From: Cryomorphaceae bacterium
GTDB taxonomy: Bacteria > Bacteroidota > Bacteroidia > Flavobacteriales > Schleiferiaceae
Length of the DNA stretch: 44,061 nucleotides
NCBI GenBank assembly: GCA_022565745.1
Contig: JAIUMB010000002.1
Location: 1 to 44,061, forward strand
Reading direction: 5' to 3'
Part shown: piece after piece, positions 8,671 through 17,359 of the stretch
Numbering within the stretch: the first letter of the stretch is position 1
How the letters are laid out: the number at the start of each line of letters is the position of its first letter
Translations under genes and position numbers: made by a program
The notes under the pieces: generated by a model
The model's input: only the letters and a program-made list of their open reading frames with translations
Told to the model about the DNA's origin: nothing
The model's database searches: none

Positions 8671-10857
8671 ATGCCTACAATTCGTTTTGCCGCTTTACAG
8701 GAAAGTTTCAATAGAAAGCCTGTAACACTCAATCTTTCCAATGAGCGTGTGTCTCAGTTTTTTGGAAGCCATGTTTTTAACGAGCATACCATGCGTGAAA
8801 GTCTTACGCCGGAGGCGTATTCCTCCGTTCGAGAAGCCATGGAGAAGGGCAGTAAAATTACCCGCGACGTTGCCGATCAAGTAGCGTCGGCCATGAAAAC
8901 TTGGGCGACCAAGCATGGCGCAACCCACTATACGCACTGGTTTCAACCGCTGACTGGTGCCACTGCAGAAAAGCATGATGCCTTTTTTGAGCCTACGGAG
9001 AATGGACAGGCCATTGAGCGATTTGACGGTAGTTTGTTGGTTCAACAAGAACCGGACGCCTCTTCATTCCCCAGTGGCGGTATTAGAAATACATTTGAAG
9101 CCCGTGGTTATACCGCTTGGGATCCCACTTCACCTGCTTTTGTTATGGGTACAACGCTTTGTATTCCTACGGTTTTTGTAGCTTATACCGGAGAAGCGCT
9201 TGACTATAAAACACCTTTATTGCGCGCATTGCAGTCGATAGATAAAGCCGCTACAGAGGTTTGTCGATACTTTGATAAAAACGTCAATCGCGTGACGGCT
9301 ACATTGGGATGGGAGCAAGAGTACTTCCTTATAGACAAGGCTCTTTTTAATGCGCGTCCAGACTTGGTATTAACCGGTCGTTCTTTGTTGGGACACGCGC
9401 CTGCTAAAGGACAGCAGTTGGAAGACCATTACTTTGGATCTATCCCTGAGCGCGTCATCACCTTTATGCGTGAGTTGGAGCACGAATGCTACCGTTTGGG
9501 CATACCTGTAAAAACCCGTCACAATGAGGTGGCGCCTTCACAGTACGAATTGGCACCTATTTTCTCGGAAGCAAACATCGCTGTTGACCACAACTCATTG
9601 ATCATGGACTTGATGGACAAAATTGCTCGTCGCCATGATTTTAAAGTCTTGTTCCACGAGAAGCCGTTTGCCGGTGTGAATGGAAGTGGTAAGCACAACA
9701 ACTGGTCGTTGAGTACCAATACCGGCAAGAACTTGTTGAGTCCGGGCAAAACACCTAAGAACAACCTGATGTTTTTGACTTTCTTTATCAATACCATCAA
9801 AGCAGTTCATGACAACGCAGACTTACTACGTGCGGCCATTGCATCTGCCAGCAACGACCACCGCTTGGGCGCCAATGAAGCACCACCGGCCATCATCTCG
9901 GTCTTTATTGGAAGTCAGCTCACCCGCGTGCTCAACGAACTCGAGAAGGTAGAGGGCAAGTTGAGTCCTGAATTTAAGAGTGAGTTAAAGCTCAATGTAG
10001 TGGGTAAGATTCCGGAAATCCTCTTAGACAATACCGATAGAAACAGGACATCTCCTTTTGCCTTTACAGGGAATAAGTTTGAATTCCGTGCGGTTGGCTC
10101 TACGGCAAACTGTGCGCAAGCCATGACGGTTCTCAATACCATAATGGCCGACCAATTAAAAGAATTCAAAGTCGAAACCGACGCGCTGATTAAGGGTGGA
10201 ATGAAAAAAGACGATGCTTTGTTTAATGTGTTGCGCAAGTACATCAAGGCATCTAAAAACATCCTCTTTGAAGGCGATGGCTACAGTGATGAGTGGAGAG
10301 ATGAAGCCGAGAAAAGAGGTTTGAGCAATATCCCCAAAACACCAAAAGCCCTCGATGCTTACGTGACCGATAAGACGGTTTCTCTGTTTGAGCGCAACGG
10401 TGTAATGAGTAGAATAGAGGCAGAAGCGCGTCACGAAATTCTCTTGGAAGAGTACTTCAAAAAAATACAAATAGAATCTCGCGTATTGGGCGATATCGCC
10501 GGAAATCACGTGGTGCCCACGGCCATTGCTTATCAAAACACACTGATTGAAAATGTGCGTGGACTGAAATCTGTGCTAGACGAGCCAGTGTTTAAGAAAG
10601 TGGCCAAAGAGCAATTGGAAATGATCACCGAAATAAGTGATCGCATTTCAAGCATGCTGGCGCTAAGAGACAACATGATTGAAGCGCGTAAAAAGGCCAA
10701 TAAAATTGAAGACGCCAGAGACAGAGCCATTGCTTACTGCGAGGAGGTTCAGCCTTTCTTCGATAAGATTCGTTATGAATCGGATAAATTGGAATTGATC
10801 ATTGACGATGAGCGTTGGCCTTTACCTAAGTATCGTGAGATGTTATTTTCAAAATAG
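8671..10857 (+). CDS. glnN: Glutamine synthetase, type III
   Basis: 728 residues from ATG at 8671, the length typical of GSIII (about 700-730), far longer than GSI (about 470). It makes glutamine from glutamate, ammonia and ATP in the cytoplasm. GSIII-specific N-terminal sequence (RKPVTLNLSNERVSQFFGSH, THYTHWFQPLTGATAEKHD) precedes the catalytic core with GWEQEYFLID, KTRHNEVAPSQYELAP, GSGKHNNWSLST and RTSPFAFTGNKFEFRAVGS. The start follows the promoter position and family alignment. It is monocistronic, closed by an intrinsic terminator at 10917-10948. No PII or ammonium transporter gene is nearby. Confidence 0.97.
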   Translation: MPTIRFAALQESFNRKPVTLNLSNERVSQFFGSHVFNEHTMRESLTPEAYSSVREAMEKGSKITRDVADQVASAMKTWATKHGATHYTHWFQPLTGATAEKHDAFFEPTENGQAIERFDGSLLVQQEPDASSFPSGGIRNTFEARGYTAWDPTSPAFVMGTTLCIPTVFVAYTGEALDYKTPLLRALQSIDKAATEVCRYFDKNVNRVTATLGWEQEYFLIDKALFNARPDLVLTGRSLLGHAPAKGQQLEDHYFGSIPERVITFMRELEHECYRLGIPVKTRHNEVAPSQYELAPIFSEANIAVDHNSLIMDLMDKIARRHDFKVLFHEKPFAGVNGSGKHNNWSLSTNTGKNLLSPGKTPKNNLMFLTFFINTIKAVHDNADLLRAAIASASNDHRLGANEAPPAIISVFIGSQLTRVLNELEKVEGKLSPEFKSELKLNVVGKIPEILLDNTDRNRTSPFAFTGNKFEFRAVGSTANCAQAMTVLNTIMADQLKEFKVETDALIKGGMKKDDALFNVLRKYIKASKNILFEGDGYSDEWRDEAEKRGLSNIPKTPKALDAYVTDKTVSLFERNGVMSRIEAEARHEILLEEYFKKIQIESRVLGDIAGNHVVPTAIAYQNTLIENVRGLKSVLDEPVFKKVAKEQLEMITEISDRISSMLALRDNMIEARKKANKIEDARDRAIAYCEEVQPFFDKIRYESDKLELIIDDERWPLPKYREMLFSK

Positions 10858-10916
10858 TGGCTGCTCTAAACCAATCACTTTGATTTTACCGTAAACGTTG
10901 ATCATAAGCAAGATTT

Positions 10917-10948
10917 AAGCCCGCGGTTTTATCCGTGGGCTTTTTTTT
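10917..10948 (+). terminator. Intrinsic terminator after glnN
   Basis: AAGCCCGCGG pairs with CCGTGGGCTT (10 bp, one G-U) and runs directly into eight T residues. It is about 60 bp after the glnN stop. Confidence 0.88.
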
Positions 10949-10977
10949 GCGTATGATTAATACGTGCGCCATCTTTG
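10947..10977 (+). promoter_or_regulatory. Candidate promoter of the ElaA-like gene, possibly giving a leaderless mRNA
   Basis: TTG at 10947-10949, 20-bp spacer, then CATCTTTG at 10970-10977 (one mismatch to TAnnTTTG). The box ends 4 nt before the ATG at 10982. The -33 element overlaps the T-tract of the glnN terminator. Confidence 0.5.
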
Positions 10978-10981
10978 CTTT

Positions 10982-11440
10982 ATGAATAATACAGGAAGCT
11001 TAGAATACAAGACTTTGTTTTTTGATGATTTGCCACTTTTGTCTTACCATAAGCTTTTGGCTTTAAGGGTAGAGGTGTTTGTTGTTGAACAGAATTGTCC
11101 GTATCAAGATGTTGATTTTAGAGATGTGGAAAGTCACCATGTGGTGGGGTATACAAAAGATGGCGAGGTGGCGGCTACCGCGAGAATCGTTCCACCAGGA
11201 TTGCGTTTTGAGGATGTATCCATCGGACGAGTGGTGTTGGCTAAGGACTACCGAGGCACGGGTGAAGGCGATGTGCTTATGAAAGCAACCATTGAGGCGA
11301 CGTATCAGATTTACGGCAATGTACCTATTCGAATATCTGCGCAAGCTTACCTCGAGAATTTTTATTCGCGTCACGGGTTCACGCCAACGGGTAAGCGGTA
11401 CCTGGAAGACGATATTCCGCATTTAGAAATGCTGAGGTGA
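10982..11440 (+). CDS. ElaA-like GNAT N-acetyltransferase
   Basis: 152 residues from ATG 10982. The motif VEVFVVEQNCPYQDVDFRD is diagnostic of the ElaA family; acetyl-CoA-binding motif A is seen in IGRVVLAKDYRGTGEGDVLM, and the C-terminal FYSRHGFTPTGKRYLEDDIPH completes the GNAT fold. The substrate of this family is not settled. A GTG at 10964 gives six more residues but lies inside the -7 region, so the ATG is favoured. The gene is monocistronic and convergent with the glycosyltransferases. Confidence 0.9.
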   Translation: MNNTGSLEYKTLFFDDLPLLSYHKLLALRVEVFVVEQNCPYQDVDFRDVESHHVVGYTKDGEVAATARIVPPGLRFEDVSIGRVVLAKDYRGTGEGDVLMKATIEATYQIYGNVPIRISAQAYLENFYSRHGFTPTGKRYLEDDIPHLEMLR

Positions 11441-11496
11441 AATCAATCCACTACTTTTTTTATCCTACGCAAATGCTTTTGCTCTTCAAAAGAGTA

Positions 11497-11562
11497 TTAG
11501 CCACGAATTTCACGAATACCCACGAATAAAATTCGTGAAAATTGGTGTTAATTAGTGGCTAA
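11497..11562. repeat. Palindromic intergenic element (CACGAAT family)
   Basis: TTAGCCAC (11497-11504) pairs with GTGGCTAA (11555-11562); inside, AATTTCACGAAT pairs with ATTCGTGAAAATT, with a further CACGAAT copy between. The element sits between convergent genes. Repeats with CACGAATTNCACGAAT are frequent dispersed intergenic elements in Bacteroidota genomes; copy number here cannot be checked. It could fold in RNA from either strand and act as a shared 3' end. Confidence 0.7.
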
Positions 11563-11591
11563 AGAACATTGCGAAGCCATTAAAAGTGGTC

Positions 11592-12668
11592 TTAGCCCTT
11601 CAGAACTTCGCGATAGATGCCGAGCACTTTTCCCCCCATTTTTTCCGTGGTAAAGGACTGTAGATGCGCGTTCGCATTTTTAACCAGTTGTTCTCTCAGT
11701 TCGTCGTTAGAAAGAATACTTGTGATTTGCCGTGACAGGCTTTTGTAGTCACCTATTTCTGAGGTTAATCCGGTTTGTTGGTGGATGACGATTTCCGGTA
11801 TTCCACCGGCACGAGTGGAAACAACAGGCACTTCTGCGGCAAAAGCATCTAGAATAGACGTGCCCAGTCCCTCCGTTTTAGAAGGCATGAAAAACACATC
11901 TAAACATGGTAGCAACATCGTTAAATCGTTGCGAAACCCAGTAAGATGAACGTGGTCTTGAATATTGAGAGATTTAATTTTCGCTTCAATATTTGTGCGC
12001 TCTTCTCCTTCTCCAAATATGACGAAGTGTGCATTTGGTTTTGATTTCAACACTTCTGCCGCTGTTTTTAAAAAGGTGGGGTAATCCTTATGGTCGGCCA
12101 GAGCCGAACTGTTGCCCACCAGTGGTGTGTCAGAAGAAAGGCCCAGTAAGTTATGTAATGCATCACTGGGCTTATCAAAGCGTTTAGGATCAACGCCCGA
12201 GTGAACGGTAACCGCTTTTTCTTGCGCGATAATGCCTTTTTCGACCACCGCCTTAATAAGGTGAGAAACGCAAATGATTTTGGCTATGCTGGGGTGGTTG
12301 TATTTGCGTTTGGAGGATGCACCTTTACTTATCGGAAAATCAACCCGTCGATGTACGACAATGGGGGTGGTGTTTCCTAAGCGTGCGGAAATATACGCTG
12401 CTGTATGAGCGTGAGAATCGTGAACATGTATGAGGTCTACATCTTTGCATAGCCGCTTTAGTCGCCAAGCAAAGCTCAGGTTGAGTGCACTTTTTTTCTT
12501 GTAGGGGATGCAATCGATGAATCCCTGCATTTTTTTGTGTAATTCGCCATTGTGAATGCAAGCCAGTTGCTGATTGACGCCCAATTTACCTAGCGCATGG
12601 ATGAGATAAGCCACTTGTTGTTCACCACCACGCCAAGTTTTGGCCGACGACACGTGTAGTACCCTCAT
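11592..12668 (-). CDS. Glycosyltransferase family 4-like (GT-B fold)
   Basis: 358 residues. N-terminal acceptor domain starts MRVLHVSSAKTWRGGEQQ (GGE-Q motif of GT4 enzymes); C-terminal donor domain has VGNSSALADHKDYPTFLKTA, FVIFGEGEERTNIEAKI and the nucleotide-sugar motif SKTEGLGTSILDAFAAEVPV followed by VSTRAGGIPEIV. It probably adds a sugar to lipopolysaccharide core or another surface glycan on the cytoplasmic face. Its ATG overlaps the stop of the upstream GT2 gene by 4 bp (ATGA), so the two are translationally coupled. Sugar and acceptor are unknown. Confidence 0.92.
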   Translation of the reverse strand: MRVLHVSSAKTWRGGEQQVAYLIHALGKLGVNQQLACIHNGELHKKMQGFIDCIPYKKKSALNLSFAWRLKRLCKDVDLIHVHDSHAHTAAYISARLGNTTPIVVHRRVDFPISKGASSKRKYNHPSIAKIICVSHLIKAVVEKGIIAQEKAVTVHSGVDPKRFDKPSDALHNLLGLSSDTPLVGNSSALADHKDYPTFLKTAAEVLKSKPNAHFVIFGEGEERTNIEAKIKSLNIQDHVHLTGFRNDLTMLLPCLDVFFMPSKTEGLGTSILDAFAAEVPVVSTRAGGIPEIVIHQQTGLTSEIGDYKSLSRQITSILSNDELREQLVKNANAHLQSFTTEKMGGKVLGIYREVLKG

Positions 12669-13462
12669 GACTTCTCAATGGGTTGCTTGGTTTGCGGATC
12701 GGTGAGTGTTTCCCCTTCTTGTATACGCCAAATTTTTACAGCTCGGACGAATTTGCTCCAGCCCGTATGACTGGCAGAGATGAATCCTCTTTTTCCATCC
12801 AGAAATCCCAATTTCAAAACGTAATCGCGAAAAAAGGCAAACCAAGGCTTAATAGTGAAATCCAAACAGCCCACACGGCGTGAATTGGCGCGATCAACCG
12901 CGGCCCAACTGGTGTAACGATCGGTTTTTCTTATCATCTCTGAAAATCCTCGATAGGTGTTGTGACCAATCACTCCATTTAGTTCACCAACAGTGCCGTT
13001 GCACTTTATTTCTGCGTGTACCCGCTTGTCTTCATACCGACATTTGTCGCGTTGAAACAGTCGAATGACCTTATCGTTTTTCCAACCGCCAAACCGCATG
13101 CGTTTGCCCATAAAGTGGTTGTGGCGCGGAATCCAAAACGCCGCTTCATTGGGATTGTTGGTTACGGTTTTTACGATGGTCTTTTGTGTGACCTCATCCA
13201 GCCATTCGTCGGCATCCAAAAGCACAATCCAAGGGTGTTTGGCTTGAGGTATGGCCCAGTTTTTTTGTGAAGCAGAATAGGCGTATTCCCTTTGAATAAT
13301 TCTGGCGCCCATGCGCTTGGCTATGTCAATTGTATTGTCGGAAGAATAGCTGTCCACCACCAATATGTCATCACAAAACTGAACCGACAGCAGCGCGCGT
13401 TCGATGTTGTCTTCTTCATTATAAGTTGGGATGATTGCCGTTATGGCCATTGGTGAATTCAT
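12665..13462 (-). CDS. Glycosyltransferase family 2, WaaE/KdtX-like
   Basis: 265 residues. GT-A signature: ITAIIPTYNEEDNIERAL, ILVVDSYSSDNTIDIAK, the metal-binding motif IVLLDADEWLDE, and the C-terminal WaaE-like region (FWIPRHNHFMGKRMRFGGWK, RVHAEI). Close relatives add glucose or a similar sugar to lipopolysaccharide inner core. ATG at 13462 or the ATG four codons later (13450) both fit. It lies 34 bp after the large unknown exported protein and couples to the GT4 gene, so both may be transcribed with, or simply after, the copper-type locus upstream. Confidence 0.92.
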   Translation of the reverse strand: MNSPMAITAIIPTYNEEDNIERALLSVQFCDDILVVDSYSSDNTIDIAKRMGARIIQREYAYSASQKNWAIPQAKHPWIVLLDADEWLDEVTQKTIVKTVTNNPNEAAFWIPRHNHFMGKRMRFGGWKNDKVIRLFQRDKCRYEDKRVHAEIKCNGTVGELNGVIGHNTYRGFSEMIRKTDRYTSWAAVDRANSRRVGCLDFTIKPWFAFFRDYVLKLGFLDGKRGFISASHTGWSKFVRAVKIWRIQEGETLTDPQTKQPIEKS

Positions 13463-13496
13463 TTCAGCAAATTTAAGTCATTATGCCGATGTTCAC

Positions 13497-15392
13497 TTAC
13501 ATCAACCGATTAAAAATTAAAAGCAGCGTTTGCAAAGCTTCAATATCTTCTTCTTCGTTTTTCAAATGAAGTCGTTCAATCTGGGCATTAACTTCTTTGA
13601 TTACTGTCTTTTTTTCCTCGGGGTATCGATGAATCCAATCGCATATGACGTCCTCAGGTGCGTGATTCCACTGTGGAGAAGCGTTACAAGGGTCGGTGGG
13701 GAGGTTTACGTCTTTCTTGCCAAGTTTCTCGCGGAGAATATTTGCTGCACGAGTGGCCTCAAAATAGCTGCCATCTTGCACGAATTGGGTTAATCCGCTT
13801 TCTAATCGAGATGACGCAAAAGCGGGGATGGTTTCTGAGGCACTCAAGGCCATGTCTCGTATGGATTGTAATGGGTCGTCTAAGCCAAATGATGCAGCCG
13901 TTGCTCTTGTGTGTGGAGAGGCAGAGTTGAGTAACGAATGCATTGCCCAATATCGCGATAAGGCATCGTTTCGTTCTCTGTATAATTGCCATGCTTGTCC
14001 GTCGTTTTGTGTAAATGAAACTGGTGCATCAATTTTTACAGGTAGATAATACTCAGGTGTTGGTTTGGGAAGTCGCAGCGTTGTGTTTCTTTCAACGGTA
14101 ACAATGGTGTCGCCGTCAGCAAAGTTCAGAATGATGTCAACTTTACCCTTACCTGTATGGGATAATTCTAAAGCGTTTTTTGCACGGTTTCTCCTTACAC
14201 TAATGGTGAAAGGTTCAGCGTTAAAAGCATTGGAAAAAACAGCCTTACCTTGTTCTGAATGGGTGTAAATGCCATTGTGGTAATTGTAAAGTGTTCGAAC
14301 CAAAACTTCGTCGTCGCCGTATTCCATTCGAAACTGTTGTAGGGCAATTTCCCAAAGGTTGTCTTCGCTGGCTTCTTTTAGGGCTTCGATGCGTTCAAAC
14401 AGTCCTTTGTCAACCACGTGAAACAATCCTAAATAGGGGGGCTCAAAACGCTGTTGAAACACCAATGTTTTGAGGTCGGTTTCGCTGGTAATGGGCGATT
14501 CAATGGGCTCAACTTCAAAAGGAAGTGAAATAATTGGATTGAGACGTTTGTCTAAAGGCCGACTCACCAATGGAATAGGACGGAGGTTTACCAGTACGGG
14601 CCGTCTTATCGGACGATCAATGGTTTCTTCTGCATCACTGACGGGTGTTTGTTCTCCTTCAACAGCTTTGTCTTCTTGAACTACTGTTTGATCTTTGCTA
14701 ATAACCTCATCCTGAACGGCTAAAAGTACATCTTGTGTGGTTGTAAAGTAAAAGTCACGTAGATCAACAACGCCAAAGTTAATGGTTAATCGCGCCTCAT
14801 CTTCGACAAGAAACACGGCGTCGTTGCTGCTCATCCACTCAATGCCTTCGGCAATGCGAATGCTTAGATTTAAGCGCTGTATGTTTGAAGGAAACACCTT
14901 AGACCATTTGAATTGTTTGATTTCAAAAGGGTTTAGAGACGGGCATTTTTTGCACTTGATGGGATTGAGCGTTATATCACCGTTTTTTCGCGCTAAGCTA
15001 CCCAACGTTTGAAACGATACGGTGTACTGTAAATCCAAAGCTTGATGCAGCTGATCTTTCCATTGCCGCATGTCGACCTGCCATTTGTCGCCCATTTTTA
15101 TTATCGTCACGTTTTCGCGTTGTCTGAGTTGACGGCGATGGGCCATTATTTCGTTTACGCCCAATAATTCAAATTCAACTTCTGAAAACGTGTTAACCTC
15201 ATTGGTCAATTGAACACGGATCGCACCTTCGGATAAGTCGATGTCGAGCAGTGCTTCCGATTGACCGTGTAAATGTGTAACGATGGAGATAAACAGTAAA
15301 ACAATGAATGTTTTGTGACTGAAAAGAGTGAAGGGCATCAAAGGTTTTTCGTTAAGACGTTTTTTTATTCGTGCAAAGTTAACGTGCATCAA
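13497..15392 (-). CDS. Large exported protein of unknown function with HEAT-like C-terminus
   Basis: Up to 631 residues. I do not recognise the family. A signal peptide is clear (MPFTLFSHKTFIVLLFISIV, cleavage after LHGQ) if translation starts at the internal ATG at 15338; the longer start at 15392 overlaps the upstream stop by 4 bp (ATGA), which favours coupling. A promoter-like TAACTTTG at 15374-15381 would serve the shorter start. The mature part has beta-rich N-terminal sequence with KCKKCPS, a Pro/Arg-rich linker (RPIRRPVLVNLRPIPLVSRP) and a helical C-terminus with HEAT-like segments. The last part loosely recalls the tail of M1 aminopeptidases, but no HExxH zinc site exists. It ends the MbnP/MbnH-type cluster. 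Confidence 0.8.
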   Translation of the reverse strand: MMHVNFARIKKRLNEKPLMPFTLFSHKTFIVLLFISIVTHLHGQSEALLDIDLSEGAIRVQLTNEVNTFSEVEFELLGVNEIMAHRRQLRQRENVTIIKMGDKWQVDMRQWKDQLHQALDLQYTVSFQTLGSLARKNGDITLNPIKCKKCPSLNPFEIKQFKWSKVFPSNIQRLNLSIRIAEGIEWMSSNDAVFLVEDEARLTINFGVVDLRDFYFTTTQDVLLAVQDEVISKDQTVVQEDKAVEGEQTPVSDAEETIDRPIRRPVLVNLRPIPLVSRPLDKRLNPIISLPFEVEPIESPITSETDLKTLVFQQRFEPPYLGLFHVVDKGLFERIEALKEASEDNLWEIALQQFRMEYGDDEVLVRTLYNYHNGIYTHSEQGKAVFSNAFNAEPFTISVRRNRAKNALELSHTGKGKVDIILNFADGDTIVTVERNTTLRLPKPTPEYYLPVKIDAPVSFTQNDGQAWQLYRERNDALSRYWAMHSLLNSASPHTRATAASFGLDDPLQSIRDMALSASETIPAFASSRLESGLTQFVQDGSYFEATRAANILREKLGKKDVNLPTDPCNASPQWNHAPEDVICDWIHRYPEEKKTVIKEVNAQIERLHLKNEEEDIEALQTLLLIFNRLM

Positions 15393-16318
15393 AAGAAAAA
15401 GCCGACATTAAATCCAGTTCGCCAAGTTCCTGCAGGCATGCCTTCGGGAAGGTCGAGCTGTACGGGTAAATCAGAAAACAACTGAAACATCCAACGACCG
15501 GCATAGAGATCCAAACCAAATTGTACCCAAGTGGTGGTGCCGCCATTTTTCTCGTAGACGGTTCCCTCTGGTCTAAATTGATAAGTATCGGGTTGGAAGT
15601 GTTCGTAGCTTAGTCCAACGGACGGCATCAAAGTTTGTCGGCCAAAATTTTTCCAATAAAACAAGCGGCTCGAACTCAACACTTGATTGCCCCAACGGTA
15701 TAGTCGTTCATTGGTGGTATTGGTGGTGAACATGAAATCGGTTGTGAATCCTACCGACTTATAGCGAATGGTGTACATAAGGTTTCCCGAAAATCCGTAC
15801 CCTCCAGTTCCGATCTGAAAGAGCTCTGGCATGACTTGCAACCTAACGGGGTCTCGTTGCTGGTAAGGGCCGGTGGGTAATTTCACCTCTCCGCCAGCCA
15901 AAAGGGTGTGCTTGAATGTACCTGCTATGCTGTCACCCGTATTAACAATGGTGTAGAGGGCGCGAAAGCGAATATCCCCCACGCCTGACAGTTGTGCGCT
16001 GTGTTCTGTTTCTTGGCGAATATGGGTTTGGTAAGGTACAAAGGTCAAGATTTGTAATCGACTGGACGCGTAGTAGCGCAACCAGAGGTCGGAGCGAAAC
16101 ATTAGATCCTGCTTTACCCGACTGCTTCCGTTGTAATTGAGGTAGGTGTCGGGGTGTTCAAAGCGTTGGTACTGATTGCGAATGCCCACGATATTATCGC
16201 TGAAGTTAGGCATAATACCTAAATAAAATCCTCCAACGCCACAGCCACACATGTCGCAAGCAAAGGCGTTTATTTGAATGATGACCAACAGTATTGTTGG
16301 TGCCCAAATTTTTTTCAT
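15389..16318 (-). CDS. Outer-membrane beta-barrel protein with N-terminal CxxCxC motif
   Basis: 309 residues. A signal peptide ending AFA is followed directly by CDMCGCGVGG, so the mature N-terminus carries C21-x2-C24-x-C26, a soft-metal ligand set. The rest alternates hydrophobic and polar residues as in a barrel and ends in the terminal aromatics GFFF expected of outer-membrane barrels. It starts 9 bp after the di-haem protein and two genes after the MbnP-like protein, so a role in copper passage or delivery across the outer membrane is plausible. That is inference; the barrel itself is not a named transporter family that I can identify. Confidence 0.82.
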   Translation of the reverse strand: MKKIWAPTILLVIIQINAFACDMCGCGVGGFYLGIMPNFSDNIVGIRNQYQRFEHPDTYLNYNGSSRVKQDLMFRSDLWLRYYASSRLQILTFVPYQTHIRQETEHSAQLSGVGDIRFRALYTIVNTGDSIAGTFKHTLLAGGEVKLPTGPYQQRDPVRLQVMPELFQIGTGGYGFSGNLMYTIRYKSVGFTTDFMFTTNTTNERLYRWGNQVLSSSRLFYWKNFGRQTLMPSVGLSYEHFQPDTYQFRPEGTVYEKNGGTTTWVQFGLDLYAGRWMFQLFSDLPVQLDLPEGMPAGTWRTGFNVGFFF

Positions 16319-16327
16319 TTTTGTATT

Positions 16328-17353
16328 CTAGAATGACTGATTAACAAATGTTTGGTCAGACAACTGAAGCAAGAATTGGTAGAGGTCTTCTTTTTGCTGA
16401 GAAGAAAAGTCAAAGCCACCGACTGGTAAGTTGGGGTCAAGATTGGGATGAGCTGCAATAGACGTGCTGTAGGCTTCAATTACATCGTTTAATGTATTGA
16501 GTTGCCCGTGATGCATGTAGGGTGCGGTGTATTCGACGTTCCTGAGTGAAGGTACGCGAAATCGACCTTCGTCTTGAATATTACCGGTCACTTCTGCACG
16601 ACCAATGTCATTTGAGCCCATGTTTAGTCCGTTGTTTTTAAACGAAAAATCGGTCTGTAACACCCCAGAATGACACCCGGCGCAGCTTTCATCGAAAATG
16701 ACTTTACCACGCATGGCCTTTTCTGGAAGCGGTTTGTTGTCGCGGTGAAAGGCATCAATCGGTGCGTTATCTGAAACCAAGGCACCCATAAACTGCGCAA
16801 AGGCCCAGAGGATACGGGCTGCGGTAACACTGTCGGAGTCAAAGGCACGTTCAAACAAACCGGGGTATTCCGGGTGGTTTTGTAGAATACGGACGGCGTT
16901 GGCAATCCCCACGCCCAGTTCCAATGAGTCGTTGATGGGTGCCACCGGCTGAACCTCAATATGGTTGATTCCGCCATCTTGGTTGAAGTGTGGATACCAG
17001 ATGAGATTGGCCAATGCTGGTGTATTGCGTAATCCTGATCTACCGAATACTCCTTTTGAAACGGCAGTGCTTCTTGGGTCGGCAAAGGCTGCTGAGGCTG
17101 CGTGACAAGTGCCACAACTCACTTGTTGGTCTAACGACAAAATCGGATCGAAAAACAATCGTTTACCCAATTCGAATCCGGAGCGGGTAGGTGGATTGTT
17201 GTCAAAGGTGTAAACCGGTTTTGGAAAGTGCGCAGGTTGACGAATATACAGTGGTACATTGGTGTTTTCTTCTTTAGCATCTCTTGCGCACGCAAAAAGT
17301 AAAAGCATCCCCAGCAATATAATTACTGGGGATGGCTTTATATACCCTTTCAT
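16328..17353 (-). CDS. Di-haem cytochrome c peroxidase / MbnH-like lipoprotein
   Basis: 341 residues. Lipobox L19-F-A-C22 makes it a lipoprotein. Two c-type haem sites are visible: CGTCH (80-84) and CAGCH (224-228), in the CcpA/MauG fold with LGKRLFFDPILS before the first and YTAPYMHHGQLNTLNDVIE near the C-terminus. This family includes hydrogen peroxide reductases and MbnH, which oxidises a tryptophan of its partner MbnP to kynurenine. The gene starts 6 bp after the MbnP-like gene, which favours the MbnH role over plain peroxide removal; the sequence alone does not decide. Confidence 0.9.
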   Translation of the reverse strand: MKGYIKPSPVIILLGMLLLFACARDAKEENTNVPLYIRQPAHFPKPVYTFDNNPPTRSGFELGKRLFFDPILSLDQQVSCGTCHAASAAFADPRSTAVSKGVFGRSGLRNTPALANLIWYPHFNQDGGINHIEVQPVAPINDSLELGVGIANAVRILQNHPEYPGLFERAFDSDSVTAARILWAFAQFMGALVSDNAPIDAFHRDNKPLPEKAMRGKVIFDESCAGCHSGVLQTDFSFKNNGLNMGSNDIGRAEVTGNIQDEGRFRVPSLRNVEYTAPYMHHGQLNTLNDVIEAYSTSIAAHPNLDPNLPVGGFDFSSQQKEDLYQFLLQLSDQTFVNQSF

Positions 17354-17359
17354 GGATGC

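Noticed and set aside
13497..15392. M1 aminopeptidase assignment for the large exported protein
   Set aside because: No HExxH zinc site or GAMEN-like motif is present; the likeness is limited to a vague helical tail.
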